Shown here: piece after piece, positions 1-8,231 of the stretch
Position numbering within the stretch: position 1 is the stretch's first letter
Layout of the letters: every line of letters begins with the position of its first letter
NCBI RefSeq assembly: GCF_002933395.1
Contig: NZ_PKFN01000008.1
Coordinates: 496,001-560,000 of the forward strand
Direction of reading: 5' to 3'
Length of the DNA stretch: 64,000 nt
Origin: Yoonia maritima
GTDB taxonomy: Bacteria > Pseudomonadota > Alphaproteobacteria > Rhodobacterales > Rhodobacteraceae
Notes under the pieces: model-generated
Databases searched by the model: none
The model's input: the letters and a program-made list of their open reading frames with translations, nothing else
Told to the model about the DNA's origin: nothing
Translations under genes and position numbers: made by a program

Positions 1-210
1 AGCCAGATTGGATCTGGCAAAACAGTGTCACAGTCGCGCGCCGAGCTTGCGCCTGCAATACAGGATGCTCTCCTGACGATCGCGGACCGGCTTGGAAGCC
101 AGTCCTTCGAGCACTTGGATCTCCTCGCCCGCGTAATGAATGCACCCACTTCGGATGCAACCCGGTGGCACGGAGCGAAAGTGTCTGATCTGGTTGCGCG
201 GTTCCTTTAA
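1..210 (+). CDS. C-terminal end of a protein entering from the left edge, possibly a recombinase
   Basis: The frame is open from the first base and ends at a TAA, so only the last 69 residues are visible. A GTG at 25 could start a 61-residue protein, but nothing upstream is seen and no ribosome site supports it. The end, with an alanine/leucine-rich helix followed by RWHGAKVSDLVARFL, resembles the DNA-binding tail of serine recombinase or invertase proteins, which often finish with a 'W.a..V..il.r' helix. That fits a mobile-element remnant next to integrase fragments. The family call is an inference from a short tail and could be wrong. Confidence 0.35.
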   Translation, partial: SQIGSGKTVSQSRAELAPAIQDALLTIADRLGSQSFEHLDLLARVMNAPTSDATRWHGAKVSDLVARFL

Positions 211-282
211 CGCCCAATCCCTAATTTCATTCCGTGCTCGTCACCGAGCGCGGCCCATCTTAGCTGAGAACGGAGACTATCA

Positions 283-525
283 ATGTATGTAAAGACTGAC
301 CTGCGCGAGGTGACCCTGTGGCTGCGTTGCAAGTATTCGATGCGCCATCTGCATATTTGGATCACACGCCACTACTGCTGCGAGGAGGACCAGATTTCTC
401 AAGTAAAGATCACGACCATGGGAAGCTCTCCTGCGGAGTTGGCATCGGCTGCAAAAAAAGCATTTGAAGCATTGGGGTATACGCAGGCTATCCTTGCTTC
501 GTTGACCTCCTTCAACTTGAAGTGA
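283..525 (+). CDS. small hypothetical protein, 80 aa
   Basis: The ATG is preceded by a GGAG at about 8 bases spacing, the best argument that this is a real gene. The first half is rich in aromatic, Cys and His residues; the second half contains an Ala-rich helix (AELASAAKKAFEALG). No family is recognised. It lies between two recombinase remnants, convergent to the integrase fragment that ends at 551. Several short frames on the opposite strand overlap it, so coding status is uncertain. Confidence 0.35.
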   Translation: MYVKTDLREVTLWLRCKYSMRHLHIWITRHYCCEEDQISQVKITTMGSSPAELASAAKKAFEALGYTQAILASLTSFNLK

Positions 526-550
526 GAGAATTTCATCGGAACTGATTGGT

Positions 551-1096
551 TCATGCGGCACGTGGAAGCTCCTTTGACAGTTCTTGCTGGCCGGCAAGCA
601 CTAATTTGTCGTGGTCGATCCAGGCGTAAGCTGTGCGGCATACCGCTTCTGAGTCGCCAAGCCGAGCAGACACAAGAGACCAATTACCTGGGTTTTGTGC
701 CACAAGGATTGAAGCTTGGCCGTGGCGGAACATGTGAGGGTTCATCCCAGGGAATCCGCAATTAGCGGCGCAGTCGGACCACCATGACTTGAACGTTCCA
801 TATGGAAGGCGTTTCGTTGGATCTATGACTGCGGGAAAGAAGTGGTCGTTGTCCTTGTGATTGCAAAATAGGGGGCGAATTTTGGCTTCAAACCAACGCA
901 TCGTCTCAAGCCCGCGGAAAGGGCTCGCCGCCTGAATGACTGCGTGAATGCCCTTGCGGTTCTTCACGAACGCCGCAGGAATGCTCATTCGCCCGTTGTC
1001 TGACTTTCCAATGCCCAGAAACAACCAAGGGGACTTGCCGCGGTATGTCAGAGCCAGAATATTGGATACCCTGGCCGGGACAGCATCGGTTTCCAA
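551..1096 (-). pseudogene. truncated tyrosine recombinase, catalytic C-terminal half only
   Basis: The 181 residues carry the second half of a tyrosine recombinase catalytic domain. The box II motif is HMFRHGQASI (H..R with a following His), and a nucleophile Tyr is in the context CRTAYAWIDHDKL. The usual GH motif before it reads LGD. The N-terminal SAM-like domain and box I Arg are absent, so this is about half the normal length. Its apparent start overlaps the 3' end of the upstream gene on the same strand by 49 bp in another frame, suggesting a deletion joined the two. It is probably an inactive remnant of an older element at the same tRNA hotspot. Confidence 0.55.
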
Positions 1097-1632
1097 AGCT
1101 GCGAAAGCTGCGCATGTGCCATAGCGACGCGCCTTCTGGAGGTGATGTTCGGTTTGGCGAACGGATTGTAGGTATTGGACGGAGGTTCTTGAGTTCGGTT
1201 AGCCAGGGGTTTTGGTGTGCGCCGTGCTGCGGTCGAAGCGACCCGATAGTTGGGGACTGGCAAACCCGCCTGCCAAGCGCGCAGCTGGGCTGTTCGCCAG
1301 AGTATCGGTTTTTTTCGGAGCGGGATCGGGTCTGGGAAACTCGGATCAGGCTTTGAAACGCCACGCCGCCTTCCAGATCGTATAGTCTCTCCGAGCGCCT
1401 CAGCCACATCGCCTGCAGTGCTATGCGGAAGCTTTAATTCTTCCCACCTGTAGCGTGGCGGTGGAGCCAGGCCCTCAATTGCCCAAACGGAATACCAGGG
1501 AAATTTGCCTTCGATACGCCGTAGGCCGAGTGCCAGTGCAAGTTCACGAGCGGCCCTAACAGATGGCATTCTCCAATATTCGGCCAGCTCTTTTGTGGTT
1601 GCTGAACCTGGGTCGTCCTTGACTTTTTTCAT
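1048..1632 (-). CDS. helix-turn-helix or excisionase-like protein, C-terminus probably altered
   Basis: The ATG at 1632 is chosen over a TTG six bases upstream because an AAGGAGG lies 7-8 bases before it. The N-terminal ~60 residues (TKELAEYWRMPSVRAARELALALG) look like a winged-helix or MerR/excisionase-type fold. The C-terminal half is basic, Pro-rich and low-complexity, and it overlaps the integrase remnant downstream. In integrative elements a small HTH gene commonly sits just upstream of int, so this was probably the control or excision partner of the truncated recombinase. The exact function is not known; the C-terminal ~60 residues may be out-of-frame sequence created by a deletion. Confidence 0.45.
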   Translation of the reverse strand: MKKVKDDPGSATTKELAEYWRMPSVRAARELALALGLRRIEGKFPWYSVWAIEGLAPPPRYRWEELKLPHSTAGDVAEALGETIRSGRRRGVSKPDPSFPDPIPLRKKPILWRTAQLRAWQAGLPVPNYRVASTAARRTPKPLANRTQEPPSNTYNPFAKPNITSRRRVAMAHAQLSQLWKPMLSRPGYPIFWL

Positions 1633-1642
1633 GACCAAACCT

Positions 1643-1660
1643 CCTTACAAAAAGGAGATC
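1643..1660 (-). promoter_or_regulatory. short hairpin covering the ribosome binding site of the HTH gene
   Basis: Read on the minus strand, CTCCTT and AAGGAG are separated by five bases, so the Shine-Dalgarno of the gene starting at 1632 can pair with a CTCCTT just upstream. The arms are only 6 bp. Translational masking of the site is an inference. Confidence 0.3.
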
Positions 1661-1913
1661 GGTTCGAGTGGACGTTGACGGAAACGCTTTTTGTTCGTTG
1701 GCTCTCGTGCTTGGCAATTGCCATCGCAAAATTGACTTGACGCAGTTCAGGGCGCTTTCTCTGTAAGGGAAATTGACCAAATGTTTCCCAAACCCAGTGC
1801 CATTCTGTGCCACTCAGGGCCATTTTGAGGGTATTTTTGTCCAGGAAAGAAAATTTCAAAACTGGAGATTTTCGCCTTGTAACCCTTATGTTTACTTGGC
1901 TATACGCGTCGGT

Positions 1914-1955
1914 GGAGACGTGGCCGAGTGGTCGAAGGCGCTCCCCTGCTAAGGG
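1914..1955 (+). repeat. attL-like 5' half of tRNA-Ser(GCU)
   Basis: These 42 bases are identical to 18293-18334 of the intact tRNA-Ser, from the first acceptor-stem base through the anticodon loop into the 3' side of the anticodon stem, and then diverge abruptly. The upstream ~50 bases are also similar but diverged (both contain a 'gattttcg.cttgt' stretch and 'taaccct'). The fragment therefore looks like the original 5' half of the gene, left behind when an element inserted and restored the tRNA with its own copy at the other end. It cannot make a tRNA. Confidence 0.85.
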
Positions 1956-2026
1956 GCTGTAAGTGTCTGTAAAAAAAGAATTTTATCCTTTTTCATTCCA
2001 GTTTGACAAATCTTCGTCAACTGCAC

Positions 2027-4375
2027 CTACTGCTCATCATCAACGATTTCTGTTTCACGTTGATTGAACCAAGCGCCTTTCAAGCGCGATCGGATCGCAT
2101 TCGCAGCCGGGCGCCCGGCGTCGATCATAACGGTCTTCAAACCAGGCTTTTGAGCAAGTGATTTCTCGACCATTCGGACGCAACCAAGCACCTTTGCATC
2201 AGCAGGGGTAATGTCGCGTGCTGTGAACAGCAGCCGGAGAACGTCGGCTTCGGTTTTCGGCTGCATGGCATTGAGAGATATTAGATCTTCAATGGTTGCC
2301 ACCAGATCATCTTGCGATCTTCGCGCCATCCATGCGTCAAGCTCTGAGTGCGATGCTCGACCGAAGAAGGCGCTGTTGCGCGCCTCAAGGTTGTCGATGC
2401 GGCGTTCAAGGGTCGCAATAAGGCCAAGATGTAGTCCTTCAGCGGCGCACAAAAGGCCTCGCAACCACTCCGCCATCAGATGTGTCTGCGCGGCGGTCTT
2501 TAGGGTGTTGTTTCCCAAAAGGGCTGCACCGCCTATCGCGGGGGCCAGGATGAGCGCGCCGGCCGGACCGATGGCGACCAGACCGAACCAGGCTCCAGCC
2601 TGGCTGCCCGCAAAGCCCAGTGCACCGCGAGACGCTCCGTCGAGGAGTAACCAGGCAGGTAAATCCGAAAACGGCACCCTGCCTTGAGCGACTTCGATCC
2701 CACCGCGTAGGACACCAATCGAGAGGGCGAACTGCAAGATGTCAGGGTCAGCGAGGTCGGCAGCGTGGCCGAGCGTCTCAGCTATTTGCTTTTCGATTAA
2801 GCCAATTTCGAATCCTGGCAGGGTAGTCACCAAATGTGCCCACGGCGCGCCGCTCTCGGCGGCCTGCTGGGCCAGCGCGGTATTGGCTATCACGGGAATA
2901 TCGGGGTACTTTTCGAAGTGATCGGTTAGGTTGGAGAGCGAGGTGCCGCACTTCACCTGCACGGCCTGATCATCGACAATTAGATCAAGCCCAGGCGTGT
3001 TACTTGCATCGGCAAGGCGGACATGGTGCCCATCGGCAATCAGTTGGTCCATGACAAGGCGTTCAGCGGTGTATCCCCGCAGTGACCATCCGGCACCAGC
3101 ATTAACGAAATCACTGGCGCGACAAGCAAATGCCAGGGGATCCCCAAGGTCCTCGGTGCGGGAGAAATCAGCGGCCTTCATAACATTCGCATCGAGTGAT
3201 ACTGCATGCCAAAGCATCTCACCGGCCGTCAGACCCACGACAAGTGATGCATCGGTCACATCCGTCGATACCCTCTTGGTGGACCAGGGGGCCGGCGGAG
3301 CGCCCGCAGGAGGTGGGACAGGGCCGACGAGGCGGCCATTGAGAACGCCCATCTTTCTTCGAAGAGCAGATCGGTCGCTTGCCCGCATCCAGCCAAGCGC
3401 GTCCGCCTGCGAGTGGTCAAGTGCGCGCATATCAGTCAAGAACTGTGCCAGGCCTGTTTCACTGTGATGAGTGCCCTGTGCAGCCAACATGACGCCGAGG
3501 CGTGCTGCAAGCTGGCTGCGAACAAGCCGTGATCCGCGTCCGATCCCGAGCCAGCCCAGTGTCGCGACCCCGACGAGAACAGTCACAGGGTTTGTGAGTG
3601 TTGCGAGTAGAGACACCAGGGTCGGCCCGCTCACCATGGGGATTGCAGCGCTCAATTGAGCCGCCAGAATATATGGAACAAATCCGGCATTTGCGACTAC
3701 CGCAGCCCCACCGACCCACGCGCCACCGGCGGCAATAGCGTTGCGTGCTCTTAACTGCCCATCTCTAAGCGCTATGGCGATTTCTGGATCTGCCGTTTCC
3801 GCAACAGCCTCAACGAGGGCTTCGTCTGCGAGCAAGACGAGCATTTCTTCGGCCACAATTTCCGGGAACGCCAGAGGCGGTTCCGATGTCATCGCGACCT
3901 TCGCAATTCGCCAATAATCGGCAGCCCTACCGCCTATCCGTGCGGCAAGACCGCTCTCTGACAGTTCTCGATTGTTTTCCCGGTGGCGGGATCTGATCGA
4001 TGGTGTCAGACGTTCGGCGGCCCTCACCGCAAAGGCAGAGGCCGATCTGGTGGCGGATTTCTTCGAGAGTGGTGGTTCGGACGGGATCGCCAAAGCATCG
4101 GTGAGCCGAGCCCAGAGGCGAAAGCGCAAATCACCTTCGGAGGCAGTCGATCTGGCCAGATCATCCTGAGCGGCCTGAATCTGATTTGCAGCGACGTCAA
4201 CGTCCAGACCAAGCTTGGCAACGACACCGGCAGCTGCACCCTTCGCAAGGAAGATGCCGTCCACGCATTCGATGAGCGCGATCATCTGACAGATCTCTGC
4301 CCGTGTCAGAACTCCGATGCCAGACTGTATGTCGATGGGGCGGACGATGGGACGGGAAGTGAGATGATTTGTCAT
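2027..4375 (-). CDS. large membrane protein with embedded PD-(D/E)XK-like nuclease motif, 782 aa
   Basis: The ATG at 4375 (MTNHLTSR) is preferred; the frame runs upstream without start signals and would overlap the integrase end. Two Gly/Ala-rich hydrophobic regions at ~217-280 and ~584-622 are likely membrane hairpins. Between them, at ~434-476, lies a restriction-endonuclease-like pattern: helix Glu438 (YTAERLV), Asp464 in PGLDLIV, and Gln473-Val-Lys475 in AVQVKCG, matching E...D...QxK of the PD-(D/E)XK fold. No family name is recognised. It is the first cargo gene beside the integrase, a position where defence genes are common. A membrane-linked nuclease effector is an inference; a DNA-processing or transport role is not excluded. 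Confidence 0.65.
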   Translation of the reverse strand: MTNHLTSRPIVRPIDIQSGIGVLTRAEICQMIALIECVDGIFLAKGAAAGVVAKLGLDVDVAANQIQAAQDDLARSTASEGDLRFRLWARLTDALAIPSEPPLSKKSATRSASAFAVRAAERLTPSIRSRHRENNRELSESGLAARIGGRAADYWRIAKVAMTSEPPLAFPEIVAEEMLVLLADEALVEAVAETADPEIAIALRDGQLRARNAIAAGGAWVGGAAVVANAGFVPYILAAQLSAAIPMVSGPTLVSLLATLTNPVTVLVGVATLGWLGIGRGSRLVRSQLAARLGVMLAAQGTHHSETGLAQFLTDMRALDHSQADALGWMRASDRSALRRKMGVLNGRLVGPVPPPAGAPPAPWSTKRVSTDVTDASLVVGLTAGEMLWHAVSLDANVMKAADFSRTEDLGDPLAFACRASDFVNAGAGWSLRGYTAERLVMDQLIADGHHVRLADASNTPGLDLIVDDQAVQVKCGTSLSNLTDHFEKYPDIPVIANTALAQQAAESGAPWAHLVTTLPGFEIGLIEKQIAETLGHAADLADPDILQFALSIGVLRGGIEVAQGRVPFSDLPAWLLLDGASRGALGFAGSQAGAWFGLVAIGPAGALILAPAIGGAALLGNNTLKTAAQTHLMAEWLRGLLCAAEGLHLGLIATLERRIDNLEARNSAFFGRASHSELDAWMARRSQDDLVATIEDLISLNAMQPKTEADVLRLLFTARDITPADAKVLGCVRMVEKSLAQKPGLKTVMIDAGRPAANAIRSRLKGAWFNQRETEIVDDEQ

Positions 4376-4443
4376 GGCCCTGACAATGCATCTCGTGGAC
4401 CAATTGTGCAATCGCCCGGGGGAATTGCCCCAGGCGATTATGT

Positions 4444-5568
4444 TTATTTTCCGATGGTAATAAGTTCTCCGAACTTTACCGGTGCTCCGACGTCCTCCCT
4501 GAAATCCCAACCATGCTGGAGAAGGCGGTTCCCGAGATCCTTTGGCGCAACCTTGCAATACCGGTTTGCAGTGTCGGATTTGTTCCAGCCGCCGAGATCG
4601 ACGAGCCGCCGAAAGTCCTTGGTCTGAGAATAGTACCATGTCGCCCATGTGTGGCGCAGGGTGTATGGTACGACATCCGCACCCAGACCTGCGGCTTTCC
4701 TGACCTTGCTGAATGCTTCAGCCATCTGTCCGCCACCATTCTGCCGTTCTACATAGGGCTGACCGTCCGGCGTGAGAAATGCAGTGCCGCTTTCCGGAAG
4801 ATCGCCCATCAAATCGATGGAACGCTGCGGGAGCAAAACAAAGCGCGCGCGATAATTGGTCTTGGTCCCGTCCAACCACCACTCCGAAGTCGCAGAGTTC
4901 CAGTGCTCGGCCTTCGAAGAGAAGGTCTCTCCGGGACCGGCGCCACCACCAAGCATGAAAGCGATCTTTTGGAGCGTCTTGCACTGTGGGTCGTCCAGCT
5001 TCGCTTTGTGGGGATTGCTCGCGAAAAAGATCAGCCGTTCGGCCTCTTCCGGAGTGAGCCAACGTGTCCGTTTGGTATCGTGGTTCTTTTCACGGCCGGT
5101 TCCCTGAGCGAAATTGATCACGGCTTTAATCGGAGTTTTCAATTGGCGCCGAACCGTTTCTGGCTTCGCATTCGGATAGAGAGCTGCGGCGGCTTCCGCG
5201 ACTTTCATCGTGTCGATATCCTCAATCATCGTATGCTCACCGAAATGCTCAATAATACGGCCCAGGAAACGCTTTTCTTTTCCCTGCTCCATGTAGCGAA
5301 GAGCCGCGAGGCAAAAAGGTGTCTTCGGAGCAGCTTCGGGGAGCACCGGTTGTTTGGCTTCCTCCCACGCTTCATCGAAAAGCCGCTTGGCTTCAACGTT
5401 CGCCTTCTGCTTCATTTCGATTGTGCGCAAGCCAAGGCGGCGGCGAAATCTGCGGCCGTCGATGACGAAGTCGATGGCCCAGTCGCCCGCGTCTTCGACC
5501 CAGAACGGCTGCCACGGGTTACTCTTCGAACGGTTCTTGGCGCGTTTTTTCTTTTGATTGGTCTGCAT
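4444..5568 (-). CDS. tyrosine integrase of the element, 374 aa
   Basis: Site-specific recombinase expected to integrate and excise the element at tRNA-Ser. A basic N-terminus (~1-18) is followed by an AP2-like arm-binding region, a SAM-like domain (~85-160) and the catalytic domain (~168-345). Visible catalytic residues are Lys236 (GTKTNYRAR), Arg305-His306 in PYTLRHTWAT, Trp328 in the GGW position and the nucleophile Tyr337 (ANRYCKV). The box I Arg is replaced: the usual G.R..E reads GAGPGE, giving Gly211. Length is normal. The start overlaps the upstream xis-like gene by 157 bp. It lies ~2.5 kb inside the left att repeat, with the membrane nuclease-like gene between. Confidence 0.88.
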   Translation of the reverse strand: MQTNQKKKRAKNRSKSNPWQPFWVEDAGDWAIDFVIDGRRFRRRLGLRTIEMKQKANVEAKRLFDEAWEEAKQPVLPEAAPKTPFCLAALRYMEQGKEKRFLGRIIEHFGEHTMIEDIDTMKVAEAAAALYPNAKPETVRRQLKTPIKAVINFAQGTGREKNHDTKRTRWLTPEEAERLIFFASNPHKAKLDDPQCKTLQKIAFMLGGGAGPGETFSSKAEHWNSATSEWWLDGTKTNYRARFVLLPQRSIDLMGDLPESGTAFLTPDGQPYVERQNGGGQMAEAFSKVRKAAGLGADVVPYTLRHTWATWYYSQTKDFRRLVDLGGWNKSDTANRYCKVAPKDLGNRLLQHGWDFREDVGAPVKFGELITIGK

Positions 5569-5762
5569 TTTAGTGCTGTCCTGATGTTCTCAATATTTTC
5601 GGGATAAAAGACCCGGCGGCTTCCACGAGGCTCGTGTGTATTCACGCCATCTTTCTCAAGGTCTGAAAGGACATCGCTGAACGTTCGGTAGCTGAGCCCT
5701 ATTACTGCAGCAGCCTGTTTTTGGGTGAGTGGCTTAACCGCCCAATTTTGACTGACCGCCAT
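5412..5762 (-). CDS. helix-turn-helix protein, probable excisionase or integrase regulator
   Basis: Residues ~10-60 form a convincing winged HTH of the excisionase type: LTQKQAAAVIGLSYRTFSDV, then a turn with RGSRRVFYPENIE, a typical wing. The gene is immediately upstream of int on the same strand, the usual xis-int order. The last ~52 residues overlap int in a different frame and are basic and low-complexity, so either the overlap is real or an indel has displaced the original stop codon. The functional part would then be the first ~65 residues. Confidence 0.6.
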   Translation of the reverse strand: MAVSQNWAVKPLTQKQAAAVIGLSYRTFSDVLSDLEKDGVNTHEPRGSRRVFYPENIENIRTALKCRPIKRKNAPRTVRRVTRGSRSGSKTRATGPSTSSSTAADFAAALACAQSK

Positions 5763-6214
5763 TTTCCATTCCTCAAGTTGGTCTTCGATAAAGGGAACCA
5801 GAGTGTTTTTTGTGGGTCCCGAGGAAGAAATCAGACTTATTTTCCCAACTCGCTCGCACCTGTGCGCAACATTCGATATCCATGGGAGAAGGTATCGAAA
5901 AAGTGATTATTATCATTTTTTACAGCCACTTAATGTTGATCTCTTGGGGGCGGTTGCTTTCTTTGAATCAGGATGTAGAGATTTGTTTTGATCGTTTTCG
6001 TCCCCCTTGGATGCTTCTCTCGAAGTAGGTCTCGCTATATGAAGCTGACCCCGGAAGTGGCATTCGAAAATGGTTCACATGTCAAAGCGCGCGCCGACGT
6101 TTGAGCAGCAGAAGGTATGGGTGTCGGCACGCTTGGGATTGGTTGTCTAAGCCAACCCACGGGCATCTGGGCCCTCAAGATGACGGCGCTGATGGTACGC
6201 GCCGTCCTGGATCA
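5763..6214. other. gene-poor stretch inside the element
   Basis: This 450-base interval is AT-richer than its surroundings and holds only short frames with no ribosome sites or recognisable families. A 26-codon frame starting at 6070 (reading MVHMSKRAPTFEQQ) could be the remnant of a longer gene. The promoter for the divergent xis-int unit must lie near its left end. Nothing else is supported. Confidence 0.4.
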
Positions 6215-6637
6215 TCATTGAAGGAGGTCCTCGATCAGACGCTCCGCCTCGGCAAAGTCGATGACTTCGGTAGCGGCTTCGTACATGCCGATCAGATGCC
6301 CGACAGCGACCGCCAGAGAGTGACTCCGCGTATCGAAATGGCGCTCATGATGACCGCCGTGCACATTGTGCTCATCCGCGATCCACGTTGTCTGGATACC
6401 TTTTTCGATTTCCACCCGCATGAAATCGATCAGGATCTCCAAGTCACGCAAAAATGGCTTAGTGAGCAAAGCATCCGCATGCAGTTGGCGCTTCACTGCC
6501 TCGGCAAGCGCGCGCCTTTGCGGGGGCAGTGCCGGAATGATGACTTCATGAAGCTGGTCACGCGCGATGCGCGCTTGCATCACTGCATCCGCAGTTAACG
6601 CCAACAGAAATTCTCGGTGGGAAAGTTCCGCGCTCAT
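6215..6637 (-). CDS. uncharacterised protein, 140 aa, second gene of a two-gene operon
   Basis: No family is recognised. The protein is almost entirely helical and soluble, with several His, Glu and Asp residues (DEHNVHGGHHERHFD around residues 88-102) inside a helical bundle; this His-rich segment might bind a metal, as hemerythrin-like bundles do, but that is speculative. Its ATG overlaps the stop of the upstream gene as ATGA, so the two are translationally coupled. The pair is cargo between int and the mobilization genes, where accessory or defence genes are often found. Confidence 0.6.
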   Translation of the reverse strand: MSAELSHREFLLALTADAVMQARIARDQLHEVIIPALPPQRRALAEAVKRQLHADALLTKPFLRDLEILIDFMRVEIEKGIQTTWIADEHNVHGGHHERHFDTRSHSLAVAVGHLIGMYEAATEVIDFAEAERLIEDLLQ

Positions 6638-7092
6638 TTCAGGTCTCCCAATTTCTGGACACCGGCACAGTAATGAGGACCCTGTGTGCCATTGCCATCA
6701 ATTGCACGGCCAGCAAGCCCTGAGACGGTCGGAGAGTTGCGCAAGGCTTGGGCCAGTCCGTCCGCCAGCAGGCAGATATCCTCCACGACCGGATTGGCGG
6801 GATCAATGGCCGCGAAGAACCCAGATTCAACCCGATCAGGATCGTCCACGTGTTCGAGGAAAAGGATGTCCCGCAGTTGCTTGAGCAGGTCTGAAGTCCT
6901 ACGCGACGGCGCAAGCTCCCGGCTCAGTGCATCAGAAATCTGATCGACAGTGTGTGCCCCATCACAGCCACCCAGCAGGCGGGCTGCATGGTGGAGAGCA
7001 TCACGGTTCAACTCAATAAATCCATGAATGGGAAAGACAGCCTGTTGATGCGGCAAAGTCGGCTTGAGGGCCAAAGGGGTGGCAATGTTCAT
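6634..7092 (-). CDS. uncharacterised protein, 152 aa, first gene of a two-gene operon
   Basis: The ATG at 7092 is chosen because a GGAG lies ~10 bases upstream; a longer frame to 7347 runs through the inverted repeat at 7166-7205 and reads as non-coding sequence. The product is soluble and mixed alpha, with a segment of alternating hydrophobics (VEDICLLADGLAQALRN) near 110-126 and a Gly-rich tail. It has no recognised family. It is coupled to the next gene by a 4-bp overlap, so the two products probably act together. Confidence 0.55.
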   Translation of the reverse strand: MNIATPLALKPTLPHQQAVFPIHGFIELNRDALHHAARLLGGCDGAHTVDQISDALSRELAPSRRTSDLLKQLRDILFLEHVDDPDRVESGFFAAIDPANPVVEDICLLADGLAQALRNSPTVSGLAGRAIDGNGTQGPHYCAGVQKLGDLK

Positions 7093-7165
7093 TTTGATCG
7101 TAACTCCAGCAGTGCAAGGAGGTGTTCCTTGCTTCAAGCATCTTTTCTCTGCTGGTGGCGGGTTC

Positions 7166-7205
7166 ATTCTGTCCGCAGTCTCGCCCAGAGGACTGCGGAC
7201 AGAAT
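7166..7205. promoter_or_regulatory. perfect 15-bp inverted repeat upstream of the 6215-7092 operon
   Basis: The arms attctgtccgcagtc and gactgcggacagaat are exact complements around a 10-base loop. The repeat is ~75 bases before the start at 7092, in the 5' region of the two-gene operon. No T-run follows on either strand, so a terminator is unlikely. An operator for a dimeric regulator, or an RNA hairpin in the leader, fits better. Confidence 0.6.
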
Positions 7206-7607
7206 AAACCGCAGCCAGATTTCCTCCGGAAAACCGTTGTCGAAAAAATCCATGTTTTTCGTCGCGGAATGAGGGGAGGTTCACTTGGTGCGAGAGAAAC
7301 AAAACAACACTTTTCAATTCCCTAATTCCAATTTTCATGGAATTCAAAATCGGTAAAAATATTATATTTCAGAATGATAGATGGCAATCCACGCATGAAC
7401 GACGGGTTTATACGAACGTTCATGCCGTGGTTCGACGCAGTTAATTAGACCAACTCTTGCACGCTTCATCAGGGCATCGTGCCGCTGAACGGGGCGACCT
7501 GGCCTGCTACGCGGGACGATCAGGTTGCTGGACGGGGCGAAACGCATTTTGAACGGGGTCGGTAGGGGACCAATTGCTTCTTGCAACACACAGGAGCCAA
7601 CAAACAC
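7206..7607. other. intergenic stretch with divergent promoters presumed
   Basis: About 400 bases separate the inverted repeat from the plus-strand gene at 7608. Frames here are short and lack ribosome sites. AT-rich sequence at 7300-7375 is a plausible promoter region for the minus-strand operon. No other feature is visible. Confidence 0.35.
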
Positions 7608-8231
7608 ATGCCCATCAACGACAATTACACGATCCCCGAACCCGTCATTCAGTTCCTCGTCAACGGAAACCGCAGTTTCCTCGCACTGAGGCTCGTGCAC
7701 GGACTAATTTATGTGATCCACTGCACACTAAAGGGCAACATGAAAATTGTTCCGGCACAGTTCTCAAAAGAACATAGTGTCCGAACAGGCATACTTGCAG
7801 CGGCCGTCGGCCCTGAAAAAAGCAAAGACAACCGGTGGCTACATACTGCTTGCCGAGAACTGGCCGATCAAAAAATTTTTGATACGATCAAGATCGAAGG
7901 TCGGCGTCTGCGTTTCAAGTTAAGCAAAAGATTCTCTGATTCATTCGGGACCAAATCCACGGTGTTCGCGATCATGCAAACGGCTCAAGTCAGAGCATGC
8001 CGCACAATGCATGATTTGATGTTTTTGTCTCTTGCCTGCCTCCATGGCGGAAAAAGATGGCCGAAATTCTACCTTCCTCGCCTGCCTAAACGTTTGGAAA
8101 TGCCGGACCCTCAGCTCACAGTGATGCCACAAATGACACCCGAGCAGGCGGGATGGCGCATGTCTTGGTCAAGATCGAGCAGATCTTGGGTCAAAGCCGG
8201 GCTTTTTGCCTCTCCAGGTCGCGAAGGATAA
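7608..8231 (+). CDS. uncharacterised protein beside the mobilization genes, 207 aa
   Basis: The ATG at 7608 is preferred over a TTG at 7581 because an AGGAG lies 12-13 bases upstream. The N-terminal part (PEPVIQFLVNG...ALRLVHGLIYVIHCTLKG) is followed by a basic C-terminal half with many Arg and Lys; the last ~30 residues are Ser/Arg/Trp-rich. Basic charge and position beside a relaxase suggest a DNA-associated role, for example replication or transfer accessory, but no family is recognised. It converges with the relaxase gene and overlaps its 3' end by 41 bp, so its final ~14 residues lie antisense to coding sequence. Confidence 0.6.
   Translation: MPINDNYTIPEPVIQFLVNGNRSFLALRLVHGLIYVIHCTLKGNMKIVPAQFSKEHSVRTGILAAAVGPEKSKDNRWLHTACRELADQKIFDTIKIEGRRLRFKLSKRFSDSFGTKSTVFAIMQTAQVRACRTMHDLMFLSLACLHGGKRWPKFYLPRLPKRLEMPDPQLTVMPQMTPEQAGWRMSWSRSSRSWVKAGLFASPGREG

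Noticed and set aside
1914-1990. A second functional tRNA-Ser
   Set aside because: The match stops after the anticodon arm; no T-arm or acceptor 3' strand follows.
4513-5607. 364-codon plus-strand open frame
   Set aside because: It is antisense to the integrase over its whole length, has no recognisable domain and reads as the complement of a GC-rich coding gene.
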